NCBI GenBank assembly: GCA_965248335.1
Contig: CBDFIY010000003.1
Coordinates: 2,108,001 to 2,172,000 of the forward strand
Source of the DNA: CAKMZU01 sp965248335
GTDB lineage: Bacteria > Pseudomonadota > Gammaproteobacteria > Pseudomonadales > DT-91
Length of the DNA stretch: 64,000 nucleotides
Direction of reading: 5' to 3'
Shown here piece by piece: positions 45,301 through 55,937 of this stretch (position 1 is the stretch's first letter; each line of letters opens with the position of its first letter). The translations under genes were made by a program, and so were the position numbers. The notes beneath the pieces are model-generated. The model saw nothing but the letters and a program-made list of their open reading frames with translations. It was not told where the DNA came from and did not search any database.

Positions 45301-45420
45301 GTGGCAACGATTTTGTACACGCACTTATTAAGTGAACGCATTCATTTTAATGTTGTCTATAAGCGTAAGATTTTAATTCTCCAGAGAATCAATTGCACCG
45401 TTTTCCTATTTTCAGAATAG
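45301..45420 (+). CDS. Candidate 39-aa small protein
   Basis: GTG preceded by AAGGGGA at 5 bases, 39 codons, basic-hydrophobic (MATILYTHLLSERIHF, KRKILILQ), followed by an intrinsic terminator at 45458. No homologue recognised. It could equally be an untranslated small RNA ending at that terminator, or chance. Confidence 0.3.
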   Translation: MATILYTHLLSERIHFNVVYKRKILILQRINCTVFLFSE

Positions 45421-45457
45421 CCTTTAAGCTAGACATTATCTTCATGCTAGCTCTAAC

Positions 45458-45482
45458 CCTCCTTTCTATGGAGGCTTTTTTC
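45458..45482 (+). terminator. Rho-independent terminator downstream of lon
   Basis: CCTCC, 7-base loop, GGAGG, then C and a run of six to seven T. It lies 227 bases past lon and may end either lon or a short transcript starting in between. Confidence 0.7.
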
Positions 45483-45706
45483 TACAATGCGCCGATAAAT
45501 TTCATTGTGCATTTATCTGTAAACTTAAGCACTTTATTCTTATAATATTTTTTCCTAAACATATCAAAATCCAACCATTTTCGCTTTGCTAATAAAACCA
45601 TTTAACTCTGCGATATAAGCAATGACGGGGTATCTCTGCACAAATTTGGCTACTGTTTTAAGTCGGTGATTATACTAATAATTCATCGAACCAAGCGGGT
45701 GTCACC

Positions 45707-46324
45707 ATGTCTAATTATCAGTCTATCTGGCTGATATTCACTATGGACTTTAAGAGCAGAATTCTTATATTTCTCATACTCATATATTCTACCGATGAAA
45801 ACTTTCAGGATATCGAGCCAAATATGTCGTTAGAAAATGAATTTTAAGCAAGTGAATATTTAAAAGATAAACTAAAAACACCTGAAATAGATTTTGGTTA
45901 TAAAGATTCAACCTTTAAGGCTGCTGGCGATATTGAAGGGTTCACGGCATTAATTGACCGCTTTTACCATTATATGGAAACGTTACCTGAAGCAAAAAAC
46001 ATTCGGGCTATGCACAGCAAAGATCTAACCCTACCGAAAAGAAAGTTAGCCTATTTTGGCATACAGTGGGGGGAAGGCCCTAAACTGTATAAGACCGATT
46101 TTGGTGATTTAGATATCTGTGCATTTCATAATCAATTCAAGATAAGCGATAGAGATGCTAGTGCATGGATGCTTTGCATGAAAAAAGCCATTGAAGAGCA
46201 AGATTATACAAAAGAGTTCAAAATCTATTTAATTGATCAATACCAACAATCAGCAGACTTTATTTTAAGAGCAAACAAGAAGAAAACATTAAAAATGACA
46301 ACTGCTGATACAGTCATACCATAA
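45707..46324 (+). pseudogene. Second group II truncated hemoglobin, interrupted by a stop codon
   Basis: From ATG 45707 the frame encodes a hydrophobic segment (FKSRILIFLILIYS), meets TAA at 45845, then stays open to 46324. The downstream part is a group II truncated globin paralogous to 38395: FTALIDRFYHYMETLPEAKN, then FGIQWGEGPKLYKTDFG, with the proximal His in CAFHNQFKI and Trp in ASAWMLCMKKA. The ATG at 45974 would skip helix A and most of B. Read through, it would be a globin with an unusual N-terminal hydrophobic extension. Confidence 0.65.
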
Positions 46325-46396
46325 AGAGTCTAGCCAAAAAATCTGAAGCCATACGGCCAAACTATAAACCTAAATTTTATCAGAAACCTTCATGGT

Positions 46397-48059
46397 CCCC
46401 CTGTGTCAGGATACTTGTCGCCTCTAAAATTTTAATTAGAGGCATAAAAAATGAGAAAATCGTTTACCCATTCGTTTAAGATACAGGCAATAGAAAAGGC
46501 ATTGAGCCGACAAGAATGTATGAGCATCAAGGATGTGGCTGAAAACTTAGGTATTGGCCATTCGACGTTACAAAAATGGATTAGACAGGCTAAAGAGCAA
46601 CGGCTTAATCAACCATTAGATGGTGGGGTAATGACCATGGTTAAAGAAAAAAGGCCCCAAGATTGGAGCGCTGAAGAACGTTTGAATATGGTCATTGCCT
46701 GCGGATCTTTGAGCGTCGAGGACATCAGCCAGCTTTGCCGAGAGAAAGGAATATACCCACATCATATCAACCAATGGAGAGGTGATTTTATCAAGAATAA
46801 GCCCCTATCGACTGCTTCAGAAATTCAAAGTGAGAATAAGCAATTTAAAAATGACATTAAGTTACTAAAAAAGGAGTTAAACCGTAAAGATAAGGCATTA
46901 GCTGAAACAGCAGCGCTGCTAGTACTCCAAAAAAAAGTCCACGAAATATGGGAAAGCGACGAGGCCAGCTAATAGTGAAACAAGAGCGTGATGATATTAT
47001 TCACTTGATTAGCGAGGCTCGATCCAATGGTGCTAGGCAAAGGCAGGCTTGCGATATTATAGGCATTACACCAAAAACATTACAGCGCTGGGCGCGACCA
47101 GAGGGCGATGAAGATGGTCGTTTGTCAGCCAAGCACAGCCCTTGTAATAAGCTCAGTGAGCTTGAGAGACAGCGTATTATTCAGGTCTGCAACCAACCTG
47201 AATACGCGAATTTATCGCCCAGCGTCATCGTGCCAATGCTTGCAGATAAAGGTGTGTACATCGCATCTGAATCCACTATTTACCGTGTGTTAAAAGCACA
47301 TAAACAAGATAAGCATCGGCTGAGAAGTAAGCCTGCCAGAGTTATTACAAAACCTGAATCGTTGACGGCCACAGGCCCGAATCAGATTTATAGTTGGGAT
47401 ATTACGTATTTACCAACAACGGTAAAAGGCTTGTTTTATTACTTGTATCTTGTCATGGATATTTATAGCCGAAAGATTGTTGGTTGGCAGGTATATGAAC
47501 AAGAAAGCAGTGCATTGGCCGCAGATTTAATGACAGATATTTGCTTACGTGAAGGGATTAAGCCGAATCAGGTGATCTTACATTCGGACAACGGTAGCCC
47601 GATGAAAGGCGCAACAATGCTAGCGACACTGCAAGAATTAGGGGTTGCTCCGTCGTTTAGCCGCCCCTCTGTTAGTAATGATAACCCTTATTCTGAGTCA
47701 TTATTTAGAACACTTAAGTATCGACCAGAATACCCAGAAAAAGCCTTTGAGGGTTTAGATTTAGCACGAAAATGGGTGAATGGATTTGCTGATTGGTATA
47801 ATCATGAGCACAGACACAGCAGCATAAAATATGTCACGCCTGTAGAGCGTCATACGAAGCAAGATAGAATTATCTTAATCAACCGTAAAGCTGTTTATCT
47901 ACAGGCGAAAATGGCGCACCCAGAGCGATGGAGTGGCGACATTAGAAACTGGGATCACATTGCTGAGGTTTATTTAAACCCAGGGAAATCTAAAAGTAAT
48001 AGGGAAATAAATCAGGCGGCATAAAAGTAAACTTTAGGCGACAAGTATGTTGAAATCTA
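46397..48059. mobile_element. IS3-family insertion sequence, copy 2, intact (1663 bp)
   Basis: Ends CCCCCTGTGTCAGGATACTT and GACAAGTATGTTGAAATCTA, with inner inverted ATACTTGTCGCC at both ends. Flanked by GGT on both sides (46394-46396 and 48060-48062; GGTC if one terminal C is not part of the element). An IS256 lies 7 bases to the right. Confidence 0.85.
46451..48024 (+). CDS. IS3-family transposase OrfA-OrfB
   Basis: OrfA (46451-46972, 173 aa) has two helix-turn-helix regions. OrfB (frame 46948-48024) carries the rve integrase core: Asp in YSWDITYLPT, Asp in VILHSDNGSP and Glu in the PYSESLFRTLKYRPEYPEKA region. The in-phase heptamer A AAA AAA G (A8 at 46929-46936) at the overlap allows the classical -1 frameshift giving OrfAB. 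Intact, unlike the copy at 26030. Confidence 0.92.
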
Positions 48060-48066
48060 GGTCAAA

Positions 48067-49554
48067 GGCACTGTAAATAATTCTGTGTAACTCGGTTTTC
48101 AGGCAGTGTTCGAATTGCCTGTTATGCCGTTCATCTTATCAACTTCTTTAGGCTTGTGCGAATTGTTGTCAAGGAGGAGTTGCTGAGGTACGAAGCCAAG
48201 CTCCTTGATAATAATGAGGACAAGTTTATTGTCATGATAAGACTGAATGGCAGATTTTTTAAAGATATGGCGTTATTTGCTCGTCAAACTCAATAGCAAA
48301 GCGATTTAATGCTTCCTTCCAATGCCTGATGGGCATTGTCCATTTTTTTGAAGCGGCATCAACAGTCAGAAATACCACTTTAAATGCGGCGTCATCATTA
48401 GGAAATAATTTTCGCCGATTGACCGCTTTTCGGATCACGCTGTTTAATGACTCAATAGCATTCGTGGTATAAATGACTTTTCGAATGTCGTCAGGGTAAT
48501 CAAAGAAAGTAATAATATTTGGCCAATTTTGTCTCCATGAGCGACTAATTTGAGGGTATTTATCATCCCACTTTTCTGCAAAGGCATCCAATGCGCTCAG
48601 CGCCTCAGCTTCTGTCATGGATTTATAAATGGCCTTTAAATCGGCGGTCACAGCCTTGTAATCTTTCCAGGGCACGAACTTTAATGAATTACGTACCATA
48701 TGCACAATACATAACTGAATCTTGGCTTTGGGGTACACAGTATTCACCGCATCAGGGAAGCCCTTTAATCCATCCATACATGCAATAAGTATTTCTGTTA
48801 ACCCTCTATTTTTAAGCTCTGTCATCACGTTTAACCAAAACTTGGCGCCTTCAGTTTCGGCAATCCACATGCCTAATAATTCTTTTTTCCCTTCAAGATT
48901 AACGCCAAGAGCAAGATAGATAGTTTTGTTGATAACACGCTTATCTTGTCGTATTTTGACAACAATACCGTCAAGATAAACAATGGGATAAATGGGATCA
49001 AGTGGCCTATTTTGCCACTCAAGGACTTGAGCATAAACCGCATCCGTCACCTTTGAAATTAAACTCGGCGATACATCTACATCGTACATTTCTTTAAAAG
49101 TTGCTGTGATGTCGCGAGTGGATAAGCCCTTCGCGTACAGACTTAAAATTTGGTCATCCATGCCTGTAATGCGAGTTTGGTGCTTTTTGATAAGCTGTGG
49201 CTCAAACGTACCAGCGCGGTCTCTCGGGACTTCAATCTCACAATCCCCGTGATCGCCTTTAAGCCGCTTGCGGCTCCGCCCGTTGCGGCTATTGCCTGTA
49301 TTGTAACCCTCTGGAGAGTGCGGCTCATAGCCTAAATGATCGTCCATTTCGGCATGCAAAGCTGCCTCAACGGCTACTTTCTTTAAAATAGCGCTGAATT
49401 GATTTAGATCCTCTGGGGTTTTAAGATCTTTCGCCAACTCTTTGGCTAATGACTCTATTTTTGACTGGTTCATTGCGACTCCTTTAGTCACTGTGACTCA
49501 CATCGAATGAGTCTGTTGCATTAAAGGAGTTACACAATCTTATTTACACTCTCT
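48067..49554. mobile_element. IS256-family insertion sequence (1488 bp)
   Basis: Imperfect inverted ends share TGTAAATAA and TGTGTAACTC. Flanked by GGTCAAA (48060-48066 and 49555-49561). The target overlaps the duplication of the IS3 at its left, so the two elements entered the same few bases in succession. Confidence 0.82.
48259..49473 (-). CDS. IS256-family (mutator-type) transposase
   Basis: About 404 aa from the ATG of MNQSKIES; a frame start lies six codons upstream. Mutator features: AEMDDHLGYEPH, GNSRNGRSRKRLKG, the first Asp in PIVYLDGIVVKI, the second in ACMDGLKGFPDA, CIVHMVRNSLKFV, and Glu in YTTNAIESLNSVIRKA. Intact. Confidence 0.94.
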   Translation of the reverse strand: MNQSKIESLAKELAKDLKTPEDLNQFSAILKKVAVEAALHAEMDDHLGYEPHSPEGYNTGNSRNGRSRKRLKGDHGDCEIEVPRDRAGTFEPQLIKKHQTRITGMDDQILSLYAKGLSTRDITATFKEMYDVDVSPSLISKVTDAVYAQVLEWQNRPLDPIYPIVYLDGIVVKIRQDKRVINKTIYLALGVNLEGKKELLGMWIAETEGAKFWLNVMTELKNRGLTEILIACMDGLKGFPDAVNTVYPKAKIQLCIVHMVRNSLKFVPWKDYKAVTADLKAIYKSMTEAEALSALDAFAEKWDDKYPQISRSWRQNWPNIITFFDYPDDIRKVIYTTNAIESLNSVIRKAVNRRKLFPNDDAAFKVVFLTVDAASKKWTMPIRHWKEALNRFAIEFDEQITPYL

Positions 49555-49673
49555 GGTCAAACCATTTTCTTTAACCTAAATAGCTACACCCGACTACTTG
49601 TGCCTATTTGATTAGGCTGAACTTTTATACATCTCGCTGTACATAACGAGAATGTGATTATCTAGCAACAACT

Positions 49674-51692
49674 TCACTTTGTCGTTATTACTGTACCAGC
49701 CGTATCTTCAGCATTAATATATTGAATCGTTTGAAGATTGTTTAGCCACTTTCCAATAGCGGAAGAAGAGATGTCATCAGTGTTTTTTGTGATATCAATG
49801 ATTTCCGTACCTTTAGGGGTATGAAAGAAAAAAGATTGCTTGTGTTTACCAAAAGTAAGCCGTCTTTTTTCTTGCGATAATAGATTTTTGCCAATGAAGT
49901 ATTTAGGTGGGGTAATGCCAACTAAGCTTAGTATGGTTGGAGCCAAATCAACTTGGCCTGCATAAATATCTGGATGAATCGACGAAAATAGATTGTCTTT
50001 TGACAAAAATATTAGTGGTATTCTCGCTAAACGCAGGTAATTACTTGTTGATGCATATTTTTTAAACCCTAATCCCAGATGAGGGTTATGATCGGAGGTG
50101 ATGACAATTAGTGTTTCTTCATCATATAACCCCTCCTTATCAAGATTTTTCAATAAAAGGCCTAATTGATAGTCTGCCCAATAGACGGCTTGAAGTAACT
50201 TATCCTGAGCGGCGACTTGTTCAGGCAGCTCTTCGACTCTGAAGCCAGATCTCACCCCCGGCTGATGTAGGTCTATCGTTTTCATTAACAAAAAAACTTT
50301 TTCGTTTTGATGTTTTTTAAGGATGCTAATACCCTCATTATAAATAACATCATTTCGATACCCCCAACCCGACGCGCCTTTATATTTTGCATCCAACTCC
50401 TCCTTACCAATAAAGTTTTGCATTTGAAATGCTTTAGGCAGAGTTTCACGCTCATTGCCATAAAATTTACTTACACCACGCAAAAAATACCCTTGATAGC
50501 CCTGATTCTGTAATAAAGAAAAAAGATTACCTGACCTGTATTTATGAGTGAAGCTAGGATCGAACTGAACGCTAGAGTTTATAATGGCATTCAGGCCTTG
50601 AGTAGTTGGCATGCTTGACGTAAAAAAATTATCGACATGAGGGTATGACCTCAAAAGTCTATCAAAATTCGGGCTAACTTCTTTAGGGATTTTATCATTA
50701 TAAAAGTGAATATAATCAATCGGCAGCGATTCAAAAACAACAAAAATAATCCGCTGGTAATCTTTCATTGGGCTGACAAACTGCGCCGTCTCTTTTATGA
50801 ATCCTCCTTTTTTCAAGTAGTCAGCTTCTAGATAAGTATAATTTTGAACGGATTTAAGTGTCGTCTGACCTTCTTTATAGGAAAAATATTCAAGACTAAT
50901 TTGCACTAAATTAAGCCAGGTAGGCTTTTCTATTTTAGCACGGTATGACGCCCTCGTTTTTTCCAAAACTTCATCTAATGGGTTCAATGAATAAATAAAC
51001 CCTTCAGCTTTATTGAATATGCTATTGCACAGAACACTCACGCATAAAGTAACAATAAAATATTGCAACATTTCTTTCTTGCTGACTACCGATTGTCTAT
51101 CACTGAGTTGTGCCAATAGCCATATACTGAATATAAAGAAAGCAAGGCAGACAGCCATAAGCCCAACATGAAGACGTGAAATTGACCCTCTAATGCTGGG
51201 CCAATTTATGTTATCAAAAAGCATGGGCTCAATATGAGAAAAGGTGAAATAAAAATAAACTGTATCGACAACATTAAGCAACAAAAAAAGGGTAACGAGA
51301 AATATATAGGCTCGACGGCACTTATCTCTAATCGGTAGGATTAAATAAAGTAGCGCTATTTCAAAAAGGCTCGCAATGATCAAAGAACCCACAGAGCGTA
51401 AAGAGTAGTTCATTTCAAGCAAATAAAAACAAACGTATTTTAATGCAAAAAGAACGCAGAATATGGCAATAATGTCTTTATATTGTTTCGTTAATATCAA
51501 CGCATATTTTGTCTTAAATACAATAAAAATACCGCTAAGAAGTACCAGATGTGTAATAAAAGGAATAATAATCTTTAACAGGCCGATCTCAAGAGTCGCT
51601 TGATAGAATAAATGAATGATGGCACCCATGATGGCAAAGAGATAAATTTTCCCTAAATGTTGTTGAGATAATCTATGCATACTATCTAGCAT
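49674..51692 (-). CDS. Membrane-anchored sulfatase of the LTA-synthase / phosphoethanolamine-transferase superfamily
   Basis: 672 aa from ATG 51692, chosen because AAAGGTG lies 7 bases upstream; a longer frame begins at 51773. Several N-terminal membrane helices (residues 1 to about 230) are followed by a periplasmic alkaline-phosphatase-fold domain: IIFVVFESLPIDYIHFY, the catalytic Thr region MPTTQGLNAI, and metal ligands in VITSDHNPHLG. Enzymes of this type add or move phosphoglycerol or phosphoethanolamine on glycans and lipids; the substrate here is unknown. It lies downstream of, and on the same strand as, the exporter and glycosyltransferase genes, which suggests a role in the envelope. 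Confidence 0.85.
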   Translation of the reverse strand: MLDSMHRLSQQHLGKIYLFAIMGAIIHLFYQATLEIGLLKIIIPFITHLVLLSGIFIVFKTKYALILTKQYKDIIAIFCVLFALKYVCFYLLEMNYSLRSVGSLIIASLFEIALLYLILPIRDKCRRAYIFLVTLFLLLNVVDTVYFYFTFSHIEPMLFDNINWPSIRGSISRLHVGLMAVCLAFFIFSIWLLAQLSDRQSVVSKKEMLQYFIVTLCVSVLCNSIFNKAEGFIYSLNPLDEVLEKTRASYRAKIEKPTWLNLVQISLEYFSYKEGQTTLKSVQNYTYLEADYLKKGGFIKETAQFVSPMKDYQRIIFVVFESLPIDYIHFYNDKIPKEVSPNFDRLLRSYPHVDNFFTSSMPTTQGLNAIINSSVQFDPSFTHKYRSGNLFSLLQNQGYQGYFLRGVSKFYGNERETLPKAFQMQNFIGKEELDAKYKGASGWGYRNDVIYNEGISILKKHQNEKVFLLMKTIDLHQPGVRSGFRVEELPEQVAAQDKLLQAVYWADYQLGLLLKNLDKEGLYDEETLIVITSDHNPHLGLGFKKYASTSNYLRLARIPLIFLSKDNLFSSIHPDIYAGQVDLAPTILSLVGITPPKYFIGKNLLSQEKRRLTFGKHKQSFFFHTPKGTEIIDITKNTDDISSSAIGKWLNNLQTIQYINAEDTAGTVITTK

Positions 51693-51922
51693 CGTTAACA
51701 CCTTTATTAAGACAACACGAGGTTCTTTACATGCCGATATGTTCGAATCAGACACAAAGGGCAATAGCTGCAAACTGAGATAATCTGGCGTCTTATACGT
51801 TTATTTTTATTATTTTATATGTAAGATTTCATAACATATTACAATATGTTTCACGATAATCACTGGCAGGACATTAAGAGTGCCATTAACCATGGTCAAG
51901 CCGTTTTCTTAAAATTGTACAA

Positions 51923-54509
51923 CTACACTTTGTTACTTGAGTTCTTTTGGCTAGGTAACACTTTAAGTATGGCGGGCAAAACCACAAAGGTTGCCAACAA
52001 CAAAAATAAAATAGATGCTGATAATAAAATTCCTATTGATGCGGCTCCCTTGTGTGTACTGAAAGATAATGAAAAGAAAGTCCCAATGGTTGTCAACGCA
52101 CTGATTAAAACAGCACGATGCGTACCGGAAAATGCCAGTGCATCAAGAGAGCCTTCGTGACGATAACGATGCAAAACATGCAGTCCTGTATCAACACCCA
52201 AGCCAAAGATTAATGGAATAACCAGAATATTCGCCATATTCAGTGTTAACCCAGTAAAGCGTACTAGACAAAAGGCAAAAACCGCCGTCATACCAATGGG
52301 CACAAAAACCACTAAAGGCCAAACGAGTGATTTGAAATACAATAATAATACAAAAAATATGACACCAATGGCGATGAGTGTCGCCTCGACGAATGCACCT
52401 TTTACCGTACTGCCTACGCCCCACTCCACAACACTGCGACCGGCAATATTGGGAGCAACTTCAGCAACCTGTTCAATGAAAGCGGTCATCATTTGCCTAT
52501 CTTTCAAATCAGCGGCGGGGAGAACCTGTATAAGTATTTCGCCCTTTGGGTCAATGAGCCTCTCTTTCAACGAGGATGGAAGCGCTAATAAACTAAAAGG
52601 CTTCGCAGCGAACCAACTTTTAAGTGTCTGCATATCATGATTGATACCTTGCGTTGCTGCCTCATTAAGCATTGATATAAATGCCGCATGACTTTTGAGG
52701 CTTAAAACTGACGTTATTGTTTCATCAAGCAATGCTTGATCTTCATCAAAAAATTCAGGTTTTAACTGCGTTAAGGCATTCGCAAAATCAATAATAGCCG
52801 CCGAGGAATCGCCTTCGTTTAATAACGTAGAAGGCTTTAGTGCCGCTAAAGACTGATGAACAGGCAGCATGTACTGCTGCTTAATCGCTTGAAACTTAGG
52901 AATAATATCAGAAGGCACAGAAACACGAGAAACCAGAGGTAGCGCTTTAAGCTTCTCGATAATAATAGCCTTGTCATCATTGTTTGTAAGCATGACAGCG
53001 ATGCCGTAATCATTAAGCTGATTGTTATCTTGCAATTCAACGAGGGTTGTCATGGCCTCTGTGTTTTCGTCTTGCATAGCAAGCACACTGTAATCAAAAG
53101 TGACCTTTGTTGCATACCCACTGCCCAACAGAATAAAAATAGCGCTAGCCACCAGAATCAGATAGGCATTTTTCTTATTGATGTCGGGGTGAAAGGCATT
53201 CAAGTAAAGTGGCTTTAAAGCATCCGCTCTTTTAAAAACAGCCAACCATGCCGGTAAAAATATAACGGATAAAATGAGTGCTATCAGCATCCCTAAAGCG
53301 GATATTTTTCCAAGCTCGGCCAACCCCCTGTAATCGGTGGGGACGAAACTTAAAAATGCGAGCGAGGATGTTAGTGCGCATAAAAACAATGCGCCACCGA
53401 GCGTTTTAACCGTAGCCACCCCTCTTGATAAGCCACTTTCTTTCTTTTCTAACCATGTTAACGAGAAGTGAACAGCGAAATCGACGGCTAATCCAAAGAA
53501 CATCACAAGAAAAATCAGCGATAAGGTATTAAATGCACCCACAACCCATGTACCTAAGGCTACCGTCCAGGTAATACCAATCAACAACATGAGAAAAATA
53601 CCAGCAATCAATCGTTTATAGCGTATGCCTACAAACAAGATAAGTAGCAATAAAACCAGAGAAATAATACCGGAGAGTTCAACGCCTGACATCGCGGCTG
53701 TAATTTCATCATTAGCAAGGGCCGTTTCACCGGTCACCCTCACCTTTACACCTTCGGGTATAGCAATTTGTGCAACCGCTTCATGAATATTGTCGATGAT
53801 TAGTTTATTCGGTAGCTTCTGATCCAGCGCTTGCTCGCTATTAATAACAATAAACTGATAGTGCGTCTCTTCCGTATCACGGGGTAACAAAGGTTGAATA
53901 AAGGCCAAAGGCACCGTTTTATTCGCGTGAGCAGCATCTACGCTGCGATTGAATGATGAAAGAAAGTAGCGTGAGGTATCCGAAAGAAAACCCCGCGTGC
54001 GATCTTCGTCAAGCTGCTTTTTATAAAATGTAAATGCTTGCGTTAAGTTTGGTGCATGATAAAGATTTTGTATCTCTGGCAGGTTTTTGCTGACACGCTC
54101 AGCGATCCGCTTCACACCTTCTACAGGTGCCTGATAAAGGACATGCGCCTTAAAGAATGCCGAATACTGCGGTGCAAATACATCTTTAAAGTGATTTGAT
54201 GTACGCAAAGCATCAGCAATCTTCTCTCCTGTTAAAAAAGCCGCCTTTGCTGAGGGTGAAGACACCACCACCAACGTCGTTTTTTGAAAGGCAGGAAAAG
54301 CGGCTTTATAACGCTCATTATCGTTGTACCAACTGTGTCGATGCAGAAGGGACAATCAACCCATCAAAACTGGCGTTTATTGCAAAGTGCTTACTTGAAT
54401 AAAGCGCAGACAGTGCTGTTATGAGGGCAATAATAAAAAGCGTTAAAAGTGCATGACGCTCAACGTACTGAACAAAGTTTAACGTCAGATCACGCGCTAT
54501 TTTCTTCAT
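51923..54509 (-). pseudogene. RND/MMPL-family exporter with a frameshift near its N-terminus
   Basis: The gene starts at ATG 54509, overlapping the glycosyltransferase stop as ATGA. The first 57 codons encode a membrane helix and INASFDGLIVPSAST, then hit a stop. The remaining ~800 residues lie in another frame from about 54340 (WYNDNERYKAAFPAF onward). They have the twelve-helix RND layout: GLAVDFAVHFSLTWLE and GLGVDTGLHVLHRYRHEG, two large periplasmic loops and RAVLISALTTIGTF. The family exports lipids or hydrophobic compounds. There is no homopolymer at the break, so it looks like a true one-base indel. The large part could still be made from an internal start but would lack helix 1. Confidence 0.85.
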
Positions 54510-55705
54510 GACTTAGCGGATACAGACATCAAAGGGGTTTGCTCAAAGTCTGCAGTCTCATAGTCATCAACGTCAACAAGCTCTAGGTTTAGCTGTCTAC
54601 GGTAGATGTTTTCTAACTGACGACAGGATGCACTGTGTGAATATGCTTTAGCTGTTTGGAAGTTAAGCTCCGCTACTTCAGCTCGCGCTTTAGGGTTCGA
54701 TAACCAATAGTTAATTTTTGTAACGAGGTCATCTTTACTCGGAAAGTGAAACAAGGAGAAGGGGTTCACCGCGAAGTCTTTGGCCGCACTATCCTTAGAG
54801 TCAGAAATAATCACCGGCAAACTGCTGGCCATCGCCTCCATAACCGACATCCCCTCTAATTCAATTTCACCCGCGTGAATAAACAAATCACAGGTCTGAT
54901 AAAGCTCGATCAGTTCCTCATTGGATACGGATTCAACACGGCTATTCTGAGGAAGGTATTTTTTCGCTTGTTTTTTAACGAATTTCTCAGCGGGGCCAGC
55001 ACCAACAATCGTCAGCGTTAATTGGTCTGCGAACGTCGATGCGGCTACCGCCTGAATGATAAGGTCTTGATGTTTTTCAAAGGCAAGACGCCCAACAGAG
55101 AGGATATGATAATGCTTCTTAGGTAAGTATCGCGCAGCTTTGGGAGGAAAAAGAAAGGTGTCAGGGACACCGTTAGACAGCACCTGTGTACGCGTACTTA
55201 AGCCTTGCTTTTTTAACATCGCTTGTGCAAATGGAGAGGGACAAATCACCACATTGGCTTTTGCATAAAAATGCTTAATGAAGACGCCATACAACCAATC
55301 TATCAAAAATTTGGGCTTCATTTTTAAGTTTTTAAGGATATTCTCAGGCTGCACATGAAACGAGCAAACAACAGGGATATGCATTTCATTGGCGATTTTG
55401 ATCACACGTGCACCGAGAAAAAAGGGAATCTGCACATGAACAAGATCACAGTCCTTCAACGCTGAACGAATGGTATTGTCATCAGGTAACGCTAACGGCG
55501 TGCGCATTTTCTCAAGTATCCACTTGATCACAGGGACGGCTAGCGGCTTAAAAGTCACTTTGTTAGGTGCCTCTGCACCTGTTGCAAAGATGACAAATTC
55601 AAAACCGTTCTGTTCAAGCTGCTGAATAAAACGCTGTGTCGAGACGGCGGTACCATTAAATGAATGATCCCAAAAGTCCAATACGATGGCTATCTTATAC
55701 TTCAC
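54506..55705 (-). CDS. Family 4 glycosyltransferase
   Basis: 399-aa GT-B protein. N-terminal acceptor half: VLDFWDHSFNGTAVSTQRF, GARVIKIANEMHIPVVCSFH. C-terminal nucleotide-sugar half: ILSVGRLAFEKHQDLIIQA and TIVGAGPAEKF, with the EGMSVMEAMASSLPVI E-x7-E type motif. The length fits. Probably mannosyl- or diglucosyl-diacylglycerol-like chemistry, but the specificity is unknown. First gene of a minus-strand run with the exporter (4-base overlap) and the sulfatase. Confidence 0.88.
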   Translation of the reverse strand: MKYKIAIVLDFWDHSFNGTAVSTQRFIQQLEQNGFEFVIFATGAEAPNKVTFKPLAVPVIKWILEKMRTPLALPDDNTIRSALKDCDLVHVQIPFFLGARVIKIANEMHIPVVCSFHVQPENILKNLKMKPKFLIDWLYGVFIKHFYAKANVVICPSPFAQAMLKKQGLSTRTQVLSNGVPDTFLFPPKAARYLPKKHYHILSVGRLAFEKHQDLIIQAVAASTFADQLTLTIVGAGPAEKFVKKQAKKYLPQNSRVESVSNEELIELYQTCDLFIHAGEIELEGMSVMEAMASSLPVIISDSKDSAAKDFAVNPFSLFHFPSKDDLVTKINYWLSNPKARAEVAELNFQTAKAYSHSASCRQLENIYRRQLNLELVDVDDYETADFEQTPLMSVSAKS

Positions 55706-55716
55706 TGCACACCTAC

Positions 55717-55832
55717 ATTATAATTATTTTTAAAATTTACGCGTGCTAGTCAAGGTCGTTTATCGAGGCATTAAGCTAAGCGATATACATCAGATACGTG
55801 TAAATTATAATTATTATCAAAATTTGTGCGCG
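55717..55832. promoter_or_regulatory. Direct AT-rich repeats upstream of the glycosyltransferase operon
   Basis: ATTATAATTATT followed within a few bases by AAAATTT and GCG occurs at 55717-55743 and again at 55804-55832, 87 bases apart. They may be regulator sites for the minus-strand operon or part of a duplicated promoter. No regulator assigned. Confidence 0.35.
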
Positions 55833-55937
55833 CGCCTTATACAATACCGCAACGCATAATATGACTGACGAAATTTGGCATCATACCAAAATTTACAACG
55901 TAATTTAATATTTATGCCGAGAAATCTACTTAACGAA

